A stretch of 64,000 nt of DNA from Cystobasidiopsis lactophilus (GCA_001599975.1 BCIO01000001.1:1178001-1242000), one strand, 5' to 3'. Positions 9,319 to 20,761 are shown, counted from the first letter of the stretch. Notes: generated by a model not told the origin, from the letters alone. A program made the numbers and translations.

Positions 9319-12282
9319 ATGCCCTCAACGCAGTCGAGTCGGGCGAACACGCCCAGCTCACAGCCTGCGTCCGGCGACTTGGAGCCCATTGGCGTCAACG
9401 AGGCGTCGCCGGCTTTGAAGGCCCTTCGCCGGGACGTCGTGTTTGCGCAGGTGTCGGCGTTTGCTGCCCTCTTTGGCGAGGCCTTGCGCATCCCAGACTA
9501 CTCTACAGAGGTGCGTGCTGCTTTCCCCTGCTGGCTTGTCAAGTGTGGACAACCGCTGAACGTTGGGGCGCTCGTCATGCGGCACAAACAGCGCTTGGAG
9601 GCCGACTTGGATGGCTCGGACGTCGACTCGTTTGTGCCCTACCTGACGGCCAAGCTGCTCGCCTCCCTGACCCAGGACCGAGCTGTCTCGTGAGTGTTTG
9701 GCGCGCACACAAGCTTGCGCGCCGAGCTCAACTGCCTGCCTCGTTCTCGCAGGCCGACCCATTATTTACCTCGACTCAGAAGGGAGTTCCTGCGGCGAGA
9801 TCCGGACAATGCGCACGTCCTGGGTAACGACAAGATCGAAGAGGGCGAGGAGGGCTCGGCGGTGGCCTGGTCCGACGTGACCGTTGAGCAAAAGGTGAGC
9901 GGAGGTCCTGGTCTGGCCAATGACCATTTTCTGACGCCCCGAACCAGATCTTCATTCTTAACTCGATATGCACTTGGTTCTTCTTGGACGCCGACAAGTT
10001 CCGCGAGCGCCTGGGAGCCACCGAGGCCGAGGGAAAGGGCTGGGTGCGTTCACATTGCTCTCTTATGGCAAACGTCGTGTGGCGGTAGCCTGAATGTCGT
10101 GTGGAACTCACAGCGCATCGAACCGGTCGGCGCAGACCAGGCGAAGAACCAGTACTACCTTTTCGACGACAACCGCCTCTGGATCAAGCGCTACATCCCA
10201 CGCCCAACCAAGTCCACCCAATCCTCCCAATCTAGCCGGACAGCCGCCTCGAGCAAACCCACAGCCTCAAAGGCGTCCAAAAAGACCTCCGCAGCCAAGA
10301 AGGGCAAGCGGAAGCTCAGCGTCATCGCCGAGTCCACCACCGAACCAAAGCGACCCAAGCTCGAGCCGCCCACGACTGCCAGCCCCAGCCGAAGCTCCCG
10401 CAGGACCAGAGCTGCCGAAGGCGAAGTCTGGGAGGAGATCCCAGCTGAATGGCTGCAAGAGCCCTCGACCTCGACCTCCAACGGCGTCAACGGGAGTACT
10501 GCCGAGCCGGCCACCGCCACCAATGGCTACGAGAGCTCCGACTTGAGCTCTCTCAGCTCTCTCAGTGATCTTTCGTCCTCGGAAGACGAGGAGGAAGAGG
10601 AGGACTCCAAGGAAGAAGTGCTGCCGGCGAAGCGGTCGCCCAAGAAGATTCCAAAGTACCGCTCCGAGTCGGAAGAGGAGGACGACAGCAAGGATAAGGT
10701 GACCGTTGGACGCTACGAGCCCACGCCCGAGCCTCCAGATGGCTTCGTCGAGTGGGAGACCGTGAGTGCTTCTCATTCTCCATGTTGAAAGGCTTTTGCG
10801 AAAGCAGTTTCCTTCACAGATCTGCGTTACGGCCCAAGACTTTGAGACCTTCATTGCGAGCCTTAACAAGAAGAACTACATGGAGAAGGACCTGATCAAG
10901 TTCATCACGGACGAAGTTCTGCCCGGCCTCCAAGAAGCGGAGAAGGCCCGCAAGGCCGCACGCACCAAGGTCATTCGCAAGGCCGACAAGCAATCGTACC
11001 TGGCTGTCGCCACGCGCAAGAGGTCCTCTCGCATTGCCATCAAGGAGAGCGAGGTCGAGGAGCAAAAGCGCGTGGAGCGGGTGAAGGAGGCCGAGCAGGC
11101 CAAGCTGTCCAGCGTGACCCGGCGAGGCGCCGACTTTGCTCGGGCTGGTAGCAGAGAGCCTGGGCTTCGGCGCTCGTCAAGAGGTGACCGGGATGGCACA
11201 GAGGACGGCCGGAGCCTCACGCCTGGATCTGCCCAGCTACAAGATGTTGACACCAAGAGCACCAACACGGAGATGGAGGTCGATGGTGGTAACAGTGACA
11301 GCGAGTATGCGCCTTCGGCAAACGGAGAGGTCCGTTCTTTCCCCTTTAATCTGGCAGAATGGACGCCAGTTGAACCTTTCCCTTTAACAGGACGAGGCGC
11401 CCGCCCTGATCCTAGGCCACCCCAAGTCTCCGGTTGCAACCTTATTGCCACCACCCCGATCACGCCCACCACCGCCTGCGGTCGCCATCCAACCGGCCAC
11501 ATCGCCAGCTCGAGAACCGGCTCCCTCGAGGGTTTGTTGATTTCGTTGGGACTACAGTCCTTGCGCTCATCATAACTGCCCAGGCTCGCGGAAAGCAGAG
11601 TAAAACGGTGGACGCGGCAGCCGCCTATGCGCAGGTGGCGAGTGCGGCAAGGAGCCAGCAACAACAGGCACGCCCAAGCCCGTCTTTGGCTCGGAGCCCA
11701 CCCACGCACTCGCCGTCGACGATGAGCCCGACTTCCCCCGTCGCACTCAATGGTCATTTTTCACCTCCGCTCTCGCAGCACCCGACGCCAAGTCCCAGCG
11801 CCGCCTCCTTCGCGCCGCCTACTGGCATGCCTTACGCGAACTTTGCGCAAAGCCTTCCTCCGCAAATGCCCCCGGTGCCCTATCCTCAACAGCACTCGCC
11901 TCTACCGCCCCAGCTAGCGCAGCAGATGGCCTACGGGAATCAGTTTGGCATGATCCAGCAATCGCAGCCGCAAGTGCCAGGTTATGGCCAATCTTCATTG
12001 CCGCCGAACATGGCCTATCACTTGCAAGGTCAGCCTCAACCACCCCCACAGGCGATCTCAAACTATCAGCAGTATCCGCACATGCCTCCGCAAGCGGCGT
12101 TCTCGGGCTCGCCTTACCCTGCCTCCCCAACCTTGCCCTATCCTTATGGCTTTCAATCGCCAACACAACAGGCCTACATTCAACATCCCTTGGCTTCGCC
12201 TAATGGCCAGCGGCCACCTTCGATGTCGCCTCAGCAGCTGAACCCGCCGCAGCTTCCTCCTGGCTTTCAGCTGCCCCAATGA
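9319..12282 (+). CDS. DDT/WHIM-type chromatin-remodelling accessory protein
   Basis: Eight exons with introns at 9511-9591, 9690-9752, 9895-9947, 10044-10113, 10762-10819, 11330-11390 and 11532-11583. The N-terminal half has a DDT-like helical block (VVFAQVSAFAALFGEALRIP, then YLTAKLLASLTQ). The WHIM-like element RIEPVGADQAKNQYYLFDDN plus RLWIKR follows, typical of ISWI/CECR2/RSF1-type accessory subunits that touch linker DNA. The middle is Ser/Lys/Glu rich with a long acidic run (EDEEEEEDS) and many basic patches. The C-terminus is Pro/Gln-rich low complexity (about 240 residues). It probably acts in the nucleus beside a remodelling ATPase. The first intron (81 bases, multiple of three) could also be retained without breaking the frame. 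The exact family is uncertain; the WHIM element is the firmest evidence. Confidence 0.75.
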
Positions 12283-12390
12283 CGGCGCAAAAGGGATCTC
12301 TTGTATGTGTAGCTTGATGTGTAGCTTTTGTTCGACGCAAATTCGTTCAGTTCCTTGGAAATAAAATTCGCCTTCAAATCCACATTGCAT

Positions 12391-14143
12391 CTAGAGCGCG
12401 GCAGGCTTAGGCTCAAACTCTGAGCGGATCTTGTACACCAGCTTAGCAGCGCTGTTCTTGCCCTCTTCCAAGTACTTGAGGCCGTTCGGGACACCCTCGA
12501 GCAAGCCGGGGCACTTCTTGAGCGGGTTGGACTTGAGCTTGCCAGCCTCGACAACCTTGGTCTGCTGCTTGAGCCAATCAACCATCCTCGCCTTCTCCTC
12601 GAAGTCGGCCTTCCAGGTCTTTCCACCCAAGAAAACTTCTTGGGCGAACACGGTGAGCTGTATGTGCCTCAGATCTTGCCCAACCTCGAATCAAAGGCAA
12701 CCGGCAAGACTCACGACGACGATCCACTCGAGCTTGACGTTCGCCGGCACCTTGTTGTCAGCGGGAGGGACTGTGCAGGACGCTAAGCAAGGAAACCCGT
12801 CGAGACGAAAGAACTCGATTTACTGAGGGTCACGAGGGAGCCTCCTTGGGGGCCGATGCAAGATGCGGCGAGTTCAATTGAGCCTTTTTAGTCCGTCAGT
12901 ATTGGGTGAGAAAGACAGATCAGGTGATTTTTCACCTTTCTCGGAGATGCAGCTGCAGCGATTCCCGTTCATCCAAAGTTCCGTATTTGAAAAAATGACC
13001 ACCTACTCTAGGCCTCCAAAAACGGGTTGATCGCCTGCCCACTCTGCGATCTTCTTGGCGACGTCCGGATCGCGGTAGTCGAAGACGGCATCAGCGCCCA
13101 AGGACTTGACAAGCTCGTGGTTTTTGGGAGAAGCGGTGGTGACCACTCGAGCTCCGGAAGCCTTCAGGTCAACCATGACATGAGAATTTATGCCCTCTGA
13201 CATGTAAATGAAAGCTTGCCTTAGCCAATTGAATGGCGTACATGCCCACAGAAGTCGAGCCAGACCAGACCAAGACGGTCTTCTGGTCGCCTGGCTTTTG
13301 TTGGCCAGGGTAAGGGAGCCCCAAGCGCAAGTACATAGCCCTACAGCTCAGTTTCAGCTCATAGCGCACCAAGAACAGCTACAGAAAAGAACAAACATCG
13401 CTGCTGTTTGAGACGCAATGCCGCCAATCTATGAAATTGAGGCATCAATGCCTGCCTTTGGAAGGTGCAGTAGATAAAGGTAAAACGTACAGCAGCAGCC
13501 TCTTCGAAGGAAGTGTTCTTCGGCACTTTCCAGACCATGTCGCTCCTACACGCAATTCGCCACAGTCAAATCTCTCCACTTTCGTACAAATCGTCCTCAA
13601 GAACTCACTCGACCTTCACGTATTCTGCAAAAGAACCTCCGACTTCCTCTGTCCTGCTGCCGACGATGAAGCCAGCCACGCGCTTGCCAATCTCGCTCTG
13701 GTCTACTCCTTCACCCACAGCGCAGACCGTGCCGGCAAAGTCGCAGCCCATGATGGCACCTGGAGGAGCTGCCAGCTTGGCTGCTTTCCAGTCTGTGTTC
13801 GTACTCTACCTATTAGCCCTGGACATCTTCTGCCCAGCCAGAAAAATCGAACTTGCCCGTCGGGTTCAACGCAATAGCTTCGTTGGCAATCCTGCGCTCC
13901 GGTTTCAGCATTCTACTCGTCTCTGTCTGTTAGAAAGTGAAAGAAGACTGACAAGATGTCGCCTTTGGCCAGCTTGGGCGTTGGCTTGTCATCGACCTTG
14001 AGCTTTCCCCCGCCCTGGGCGACAAGAGCTTTCATCGTCTTGGGCACTTGCGTTGAGGTCGCGTACGACCTCGTAGCGGCTGAGACACTGGATCTGAGAA
14101 AGGTCGAAGTCAAGGACATGATAATGGCCGCTGCAGTCGACAT
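12391..14143 (-). CDS. MDR-family oxidoreductase (ToxD-like enoyl reductase/quinone reductase)
   Basis: Eleven small exons can be joined in one frame, from ATG 14143 to the stop at 12391-12393. The order is MKALVAQGGGKLKVDDKP, EAIALNPTDWKAAK, GAIMGCDFAGTVCAVGEGVD, KVPKNTSFEEAAA, MYLRLGLPYPGQQ, the nucleotide-binding VLVWSGSTSVGMYAIQLAK, ASGARVVTTASPKNHELVKS, LGADAVFDYRDPDVA, DCISEKGS, ASCIGPQGGSLVTL and C-terminal PGLLEGVPNGLKYLEEGKNS. These match zinc-independent medium-chain reductases. A 36-residue leader before MKALV (SLTSTFLRSSVSAATRSYATS) looks like a mitochondrial presequence. Two introns, 13793-13856 and 13162-13219, start with GC rather than GT (gcaagt and gcaagc) and are needed to keep the frame. 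The substrate cannot be told from sequence. Confidence 0.85.
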
Positions 14144-15446
14144 GCTGCCGCTCTGCCTGCAAAAAATTTGGACAACCGACGAGGCCAGCCTTGGTGCCGA
14201 AAGGTTGGAGCGAGTACGCCAAAAGTCAGGATGGAAAGTTGCTCTGCCTGTGCATGAAATCGCTCTTGTGCTTCTCTTGATGATTCCTATCGGATCGGTC
14301 GGACTCCAGAATGCCCATTGCTGCTGGAAAACGCGCTCAAACGAATGCCCTCGCCACCCATCTCGGTTGCTTGCTTGGCCGTTGCTCTTTTGAAGGGGCT
14401 GTGCAATAGGTCTGGTTGTGATTGACGGACAGACGCGTTTCGCAGAGGACGTTGACCCTTATCGAGCGTCTCCAACTCTACGAAGCAGTTTTGCCTCCTG
14501 TCTTGCATTGCGCCGTCTCTTGCCGTCGCCTTGTCTAGCCAGAAGTACAAACGTACTTCTTTGGTGCTGTTCAGCCTCTCCGCGAAATTGAAGCTGATAC
14601 TGACGTCTGATGGTTTGCGCGCGTCCTCTCGCCACCGACGGCGACGATGCCGTTCTTCAGCCTCTGGGCGAAGCGAAGACCTCATGAGGTTAAGTGACAC
14701 GCCCAAAGCCTCCTTTTGTGACAAATTGGCAGATCCGAGGGCGGCAGATTCGATGGAGCGGCGCTGCTTTCATTCTAGGTTCCGAGCCACAATGAGTAGA
14801 TGTGCCTCGCCATGCCGCTTCCTCATCGTTTAGTGGTACAGTTGTTCATCCTTTTGGTTCTTTTCTACGCTTCAAATATGCTTGCTTTAGGTTTCCAACT
14901 AGATGAACCCAATGCATAGTCGTGGGCAACTGCTCTCAATGGTGCGCTTCTAATCCCGCAAGAAGTTTAAATCTCTTTCATCTAATTGGGGGCCCACAGA
15001 CAGCACGTATGGCAAGCGTGTAGAGGGTGGAAGCTCTTTTTTGCTGCCCGCCGTGATAGCTGCTCTTTGTCACTTTCTCTTTCAACCTCGATTTCTTTCT
15101 GCTCCCTTCTGCCGGGTGTCTTGTGCTTTTTCAGAGACCTAAGGTAGGAGTCCAATGTAATGTGGAAGGCCAGTAGGGAGTGGCCAATCTCGGAACCATT
15201 CGCTGGTGTCTTCATCAAAGCGCTCCCTTTCTCCGTTCTTCCTGTCCACTTGGACTTCAAGCTGCAATCCAACGGTAGTCAAGGGGGTGTCTCGTGAGAT
15301 TGTCTAAATAATATTCCAGCTCCCAGGTTTTAGAAGAAGTGTAAGAGGAGGGGGGAATGCAATGTAGGAGCGTGCGTGTAAAGAGGTCGGTTCGTTTCGC
15401 CCAAGCAGAGCAGGAGAAGCGCGTGAGGGTGATGTCGTCGTTCGTG
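14144..15446. other. 1.3-kb region with no assigned gene
   Basis: It lies upstream of the MDR gene and downstream of the EXS gene. Short open frames exist (14287-14724 minus, 14531-14833 plus, 14982-15272 minus), but none shows a family motif or a convincing splice partner. A short A-box-like stretch near 14824 recalls a tRNA head but has no anticodon arm. The MDR promoter is probably here. Confidence 0.4.
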
Positions 15447-17270
15447 TCAATCCTTCGAGTCCTCCGACTGGCCGCCGCTGCCGGAGAGCACGTCCAAGTT
15501 CAAGCCGCGGTCCGCCGATGAGAACGAGGCCGCCGAGTTCTTCTTGACCGCTTCCCACTCGATTCTTAGGAACGTCCACATCCATCTGTGCGGTCATGCA
15601 GAACGCGATATGAGTCCAATGAAAACAAATGCAAGTGGTGAGCGATGACTGCACCTTCTGAGGACTTCAAGGGCCTCGAGCAGGAAGACGCCTTGCTCGA
15701 TTTCGTGGATGGAGTGCAAGTGGGTGGAGAGCTTGAGGGACCAGGTGCAGCGGAGGAGGAGGTCGATGGCAATGGCGGAGTAGTAAATGAGCGTATCCGG
15801 TAGGAGGATGGACGGCCTTAGGAAGGGGTTGTTTGAGGTGGAGTAGAGGTGGGCGTGGTGGGGTGGGGTGTAGAGCGCTTGCGGCTGTTGCCCTGGTGGT
15901 GATGAGCTCGAAGAGAGGAGCGGCTGGGGCTCGTCGTCTTCCGATTTTGACCCTCCAGACCTCGCGCGGCCATGCCATTGCGATCCCCCTGACGCATACC
16001 GCCCAGCTGCCGAGACCGAACGCCTTCCACCGTTTGCTAATGAGAAATTGCGCAGATGGGAGGCGACAAACGCTGGGGTGGCGGCCCGCCATGATTGGGG
16101 TAGGAGCAAGGACAGCCCCCAGTCGTTCGTCACGTCCCACCAAAAAGAATAGAGCGAGTTGAAGACGACGGCCAGGATCCATAGGGTGAATAAGGTGGAG
16201 GGGCCAATCCACGCGCCAGCTTCGGCCGCTTCCTCCGGCGACACTTGGTCGAAGAGGTCGCTATTTGTCTGTATGTTTCTTGGTTTGCGACAAATTGCAA
16301 AGCGAACACGACGAGAAGTTAAACGCACCTGGAGAGCGGAGAAGAAAATGACGGGGAAGGCGGAGGCGTACTTGAGAGCGTTGCAGAGCGACCGCGTTCT
16401 CGGGTCGGCGGGCGTGACGGAAGTCGGCGTTTCTGATAGGGAGAAGGAAGAGGTGAGAGGTGGGGTGGTCATGTACTCGGAGATGCATTGTCGAAACCGC
16501 AGAATGTAAGGCAATCTGTTCAGGTCCAGACCTTCTTGAGCCTTTACGAGCTCAAAGTGGAAAGGCAGGACGACGAACGAAGTCAAGAATGGGACGCCCC
16601 AGTAGCCTCCCCACTGCGTGCGCGTGTCCTGGCCCAAGACCAAGCCAAAGCAGATCCACACGTCGCCCAACACTTTGGCGAACGAGGTGAGGATATCGGC
16701 GAGGATGACATCGCAGAAGGGCACGGGCGACCAGAGGCCATCGAAAAAGATCCTCTTCAAGCTCCTGCGTTGGTGCAAAGTGGCAAAAAACGGTGGCAAT
16801 AATAAGCTGTGGGCAGGACTGCGCGAAGGCGATTGGCTCAAAACTGACCGGAGGAACATGCCCCGTTCGCGCTTGTGCAGCTTGTCGGTGGGCGTGAAGA
16901 TGGCCAAGACGGCTGTCAAGGCGAGAGCGACGGGCAGCCAGCGCGCGAGGTCGGGCCAGACGCCTTTCAAGAGCGTGAAGAGCGTCCAGGCGGCGAGCGT
17001 CCAGAGCGCATAGAGGCACGACCAGGCGTAGGCGGGCGGGTAGAGCTTGGAGGGGTGTATGTGCATGCCGCCCAGGGCCAGGCTGTTGTCCGTCGAGCGC
17101 ACGTCCAGCACTTGGGCCGTGTCGATCCCGAGGAGCGCGAGCAGGTGCAGGTTGGTCGCCCAGCCCAGCACGCCCAAGCTGATCAACGACAGGATCCGCA
17201 GCGCGAGCGGGTAGGCCTCGTTGAAGGTTTGGGCGGCGGCCAGGTGGGCTTCATGGTGGCCAGAGCTCAT
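15447..17270 (-). CDS. ERD1: ERD1/EXS-domain membrane protein
   Basis: ATG 17270 to stop 15447-15449, with four introns. The C-terminal half is an EXS domain: SLKRIFFDGLWSPVPFCDVI, DILTSFAKVLGDVWICFG, LDLNRLPYILRFRQCISEY, LYSFWWDVTNDWGLSLL, and after the last intron RWMWTFLRIEWEAVK. Multiple membrane segments precede it (ILSLISLGVLGWATNLHLLA; WSCLYALWTLAAWTLF). Yeast Erd1 sits in the Golgi, recycles phosphate from glycosylation and is needed to retain ER and Golgi proteins. An unusual Gly/Ser/Pro-rich insert (GGRRSVSAAGRYASGGSQWH to YTPPHHAHLY) lies between the DWGLSL helix and the final EXS helices, about 80 residues and probably disordered. The frame is open further upstream to 17327, but MSSGHH fits better as a start. 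XPR1/PHO1-type proteins share EXS but have an SPX domain, absent here. Confidence 0.85.
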
Positions 17271-17800
17271 GTTGACATGGTTGTTGCTCTCGGAGCGACG
17301 CGCTTCCGCTCGAAGTCCTCTCGCCACTGCTCTTTCTGGTTTTGGTATTCGGCCGCCCTTGCTGTCCTATAGAAACAAAGCACTACAATGTGTTGCCCGT
17401 ACAAAAAAGTGCGACGAAAAAGGGTGTGGGAGACGGAAAGAAAGACGAAGAAAAATCTACGGAGGCCTCGTCTGGTGCGAAGCGCTCAAAGGTGTCCTGT
17501 GAAAACGACCGGCGGTTTGCAACCTAAGTGGGTGCTCTGGTGTGAGAATTGGAGGGCGTCCCACCTTGCAGTGCCAGAAATCTCCAAGGGCAAGTGGCGT
17601 CCCTACTTCCTGTAGGCACAAGGCGTCTTCTGATCAGCACCCAGCAACAGATTCGGTGAGACCAATACCTACATTGCGTCCCAGAGACCTTCTTCTGCGG
17701 ACGTGGAGAACATCGAATCTTAGCCATTGAAAAGCCAGAGTCGAGGACAATCCACTCCTCACCAGCGTTTTTGTTCGAGTCCAGCCAAAGCAAAGATGCA
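17271..17800. other. Intergenic region
   Basis: 530 bases between the start of the EXS gene and the stop of the SUMO-array gene, both on the minus strand. It should hold the EXS promoter and the upstream gene's 3' UTR. No coding feature was supported. Confidence 0.4.
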
Positions 17801-19144
17801 TCAAGAGCGACCGCCAGTCTGTTCGTCGAACGATCAAGCTCGTCAGCTCTCTAACATGAAGGACTGAAGGGTGAGACGGCGAACGAACCTGCTCTATCAC
17901 GTAGTCGATTGTCTCTTCCTCGTCAAACTCGAGCATCTTCGGTGTCGACTCGGGGGCGATCCGCTGGCCCTCGTGCGTGAGCCTAAACGCGCCAACGACG
18001 ACGCCTTTGCCTTGGGCCACCGCGGCGTAGATCTTTTCGAACTTGGTCGTCCTTTTGACGCTGCGAGGTGAACAGTAAAAGAAGTTAGTCATAGGGAGCT
18101 CCTGATGAAGTCGGGCGTGCTTGGCTCACCGGAAGGAGGATTCTTCAGTGTCGTCCGGGTACTGCACCTGCAAGGCGAACCTCACTGATCAGAACCAATT
18201 CAAGTTCGAAGGTGGACACTCCTTACGCGAATCATGATTTTGTCGTCCTTCTCTTTGGGCGTGGACTGGGTCGGCCCAGACGAACCGGGCTTCTCCTCGT
18301 CGTCCGAAGCGCCGCCGACCTGGGGCAAAAAGTAGTCCACCACATCGCCATCTTCCATCTCCAGCATCTTAGGTGTGACGTTGGGTTGGATATTGGTGCC
18401 GTTGAAGCTGAGCTTGAAAGCGTCTCTGTGAGGCAACCCTCTTACTGAGCCACCACGAGGTCGCAAGGGCTTTGGAACAAGGGACCGCGAAGCTCACTGA
18501 GGAATGCCTTTGGCGGTGGCGACCGCTTTGAAGACTTTCGAGAAGGGCGCGGACCGCTTGAGTTTGAAGATGGTGGTGTCGTCCTCGTTGCCGTTGTACT
18601 TGACGGTGATGGCGATCTTGACCTTGCTGTCCTCGTCCTCGTCGTCCGACCCCGCACCGCCAGTTTGGTGCACTTGGTAGTCGATGGAGTCACCCTCCTC
18701 CATCTCTAGGGTCTTGGGCGTGTCGTGCGCCTGAATGTTGGCGCCCTGTTCGAACAACAACCCCAAGCTTCAGCCCAAGATCAATGGGCTAATGCAAAGG
18801 GGGTAACGAACATCATAGTTGAGCACAAATGAGTTGCTGTGGGGTTCGTTGGGCAGTCAATCAAAGTGACTGATAGCAAGGTGGTGGGCCCGCTCACGGC
18901 TCGATGCCTCGAGTCTTGGCGATGGCCTTGAAGACCTTCTCAAAGGGCGCAGACTTCTTGATCTTGAATGTAGACTCGTCCCCTGTTCAGGCCCTGCTAC
19001 CTCAGCAACCCTTCGGAGAAGGCAGCAGAAGGTGTGGCAAGGGACGAACCTTGGTCGTTGAACTTGACTGTAAAAGTGATCTTGCTCGGGTCGACCTCCT
19101 CGTCCGCTGGAGGCGGTGCATCTTCCTCGTCGTCCGCGCCGCCC
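17801..19144 (-). repeat. Internal SUMO-unit repeats with Gly-Gly ends
   Basis: Approximate Gly-Gly codon positions on the plus strand: unit 1 near 19139-19144, unit 2 near 18656-18661, unit 3 near 18311-18316, and unit 4 within 17801-17818 just before the stop. The shared motif is T-P-K-x-L-E-(M/F), then an acidic D/E-G/E pair and I/V-D-Y. Unit 4 lacks the intron found at GI-x-P in units 2 and 3. Confidence 0.75.
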
Positions 19145-19377
19145 GTCATCTCCGTAGACCAGTCCAAGCCGGCCAGCGAGGTCAATCGGTCGTCGCACAG
19201 GATGCGCTCGCCGTCCTGGAACAGCCGGAGCTTGGAGATGGGCAGGCCAGTGTGGGCCGCTAGCTGGGCGTACAGCTGGGATCTGCAGCGAGCAATGATT
19301 TGAGGCGCTAGATCTCTCGAGGCCAACGCCATTAGCGAAACATAACAAACGCGCGGAAGGTGGCCATTTCGGTCGAG
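17801..19377 (-). CDS. Tandem SUMO-like array protein (four units)
   Basis: Seven or eight exons join to encode four SUMO-like units head to tail. Unit 1 is the most divergent (LYAQLAAHTGLPISKLRLFQ, DGERI, then STEMTGG). Units 2-4 follow the SUMO plan: a first strand (ITFTVKFND; KIAITVKYNG; KIMIRVQYP), a second strand plus helix (FKIKKSAPFEKVFKAIAKTR; FKLKRSAPFSKVFKAVATAK; FRVKRTTKFEKIYAAVAQGK), then the SUMO hallmark of D/E-G-x-x-I, T-P-K-x-L-E-M-E-x-G-D, I-D-Y and a C-terminal Q-T-G-G (Q-V-G-G in unit 3). Acidic linkers of about 13-25 residues (SDDEDEDS; DDEEKPGSSG) separate units. The protein ends EQTGGRS, exactly like a SUMO precursor awaiting SENP/ULP trimming. Units 2 and 3 share an intron at the same place and phase, after GI-x-P, which points to internal duplication. 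The first exon is uncertain: MATFRA from 19377 with a 68-base intron, or ATG 19332 read straight through. RENi proteins (Rad60/Esc2/NIP45) have SUMO-like domains but no terminal Gly-Gly. Confidence 0.82.
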
Positions 19378-19815
19378 CTCTGCGGGCATAGGGCTTTGGC
19401 TCAGGTGCCTGTATCGTCACCATAGCTAGTCAGTTAACCCACAGAAGAGCCAAGGCAGAAGCACAGCAGGGACCAAGCTGGACGTTCGAGAAAAACAAAG
19501 ACACAGCGCGGCCCAAGACCTTGTTTGTTCAGGTCTGGCCAAAGCTGAGCTTAGCTGAGTGGACGCCGAGTCATAGAACTACAAGCTCGTAGGTCTTGTA
19601 TCCTTCCTATGATGATTGTTGCACATGAGAGAACAGGATTCTAGTACTAGATCCAATTTTTTGGCCTTGAATTCCGCATACAGCTATTGCCCACTCGCAC
19701 ACACACCAATGGCTTGGATCGAGTACATCAAAGAAGGCGTGAGGCATGCACATTTCGGCGAGCGAAACGTTATAGCTGACGGCCTTTGACGAGGCAACAT
19801 TGTTAGACCTGGTGG
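19378..19815. promoter_or_regulatory. Divergent intergenic region
   Basis: 438 bases between the SUMO-array gene (minus) and a small membrane-protein gene (plus). It contains an extra ATG on the minus strand (MVTIQ, near 19423) that does not splice in frame to unit 1 with GT-AG rules. No defined element was seen. Confidence 0.35.
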
Positions 19816-20638
19816 ATGCGCTCCGCCTTGCTCTTACAAATGCTTGCTTTCCTTGTGGTCCCGTTTGCGGGCCTGGTGCTTGCGATCGAGCTCAAAGCGA
19901 ACAAAATCCCTTTAGCCTTTTCTTTCGCAGCTGTACGCGCTTGCTTTCCAGCGTTGTCGATGTCTACCCACTGACTACGGCGGACACATTTCATGTCTCC
20001 AGGCAGTTTTCAGTACTATTGCACCCGCTGTCTTGCGATATAACATCAATTTGTACAACCTCAAGCGGGCACCCCTACCTCGCAAGATCAAGACGCGACT
20101 TGAACGCGGCTGGTCCTGGCTGCTAATGCTTATCTTCATGATCTGCCTGGCACCGATCATCCCTGCCGTGGTGTTCGCCTGTCGACACCAATTTCTACAA
20201 TTCGGCGATCGTCTCGTCGCCGCCCAACTCCTTGGCCAGCAACTCTCGACCTTGCTTCTCTTCTTGTCGCAGACCAACACGATCGCCGGCCCGGTAGCAA
20301 AGCTTGTCGAGTCCCCCAACGATCCCAAGTCGAATCCGACTGATCTCGAGCTATCTTCTGGTGGGAGAACTATACGCACCGTCCTGGAAGCGTCTTCCCC
20401 TCTGTCAAACATCCCTGAGCGTCCGCCGGTCGAGAGCGCGCCCGAGCAAGCTTCGCCACAGGTGTTGCCTACGGCCAGCTCTCAGCACGAGGCGACTGCC
20501 CAAGATGGCGACTGCAAACCCATCACATCGGCTGGAATGGATAGGTCTAATAATACCTCGGCAGAATCACAAGGAACAGCCATCCATCCAGAATGGACAG
20601 TCGTCCAGCGGCGCCGAAGAGGTGGAAGGCCAAAGTAG
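19816..20638 (+). CDS. Small unknown membrane protein
   Basis: Two exons, 19816-19932 and 20003-20638, with a 70-base intron; the join reads AFSFAAAVFSTIAP. The N-terminus is hydrophobic (LLLQMLAFLVVPFAGLVLAI), a second membrane segment is WSWLLMLIFMICLAPIIPAV, and a weaker one (LVAAQLLGQQLSTLLLFL) follows. The remaining 110 residues are Ser/Pro/Thr/Glu rich and end in RRRRGGRPK, a basic tail likely to face the cytosol. No family was recognised. The intron and continuous frame suggest a real gene, but there is no conserved motif. Confidence 0.5.
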
Positions 20639-20761
20639 TAGGGCACGGGGAGATTGGCTCGGATGCGCAGTCCAATCATGGTCGGTTTTTTCCGTCCTTT
20701 ACTACTTTTGGCTAATACTGAAAGTTTTGCATCACAGTCCAGAAATCTGAAAAGCAAGCTA

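Noticed and set aside
12391-12651. First reading of the C-terminal exon as an acyl-CoA-binding protein
   Set aside because: The motif P-G-L-L-E-G-V-P-N-G-L and the upstream exons fit the C-terminus of an MDR reductase.
14818-14875. tRNA-like head (tcgtttagtgg resembles an A box, with ggttc further on)
   Set aside because: There is no anticodon arm, no acceptor pairing and the spacing is wrong, so it is not called as a tRNA.
17801-19377. Reading the SUMO array as a polyubiquitin gene
   Set aside because: The units have SUMO-type motifs (T-P-K-x-L-E-M-E-x-G-D and Q-T-G-G), acidic linkers and far more divergence between units than polyubiquitin shows.
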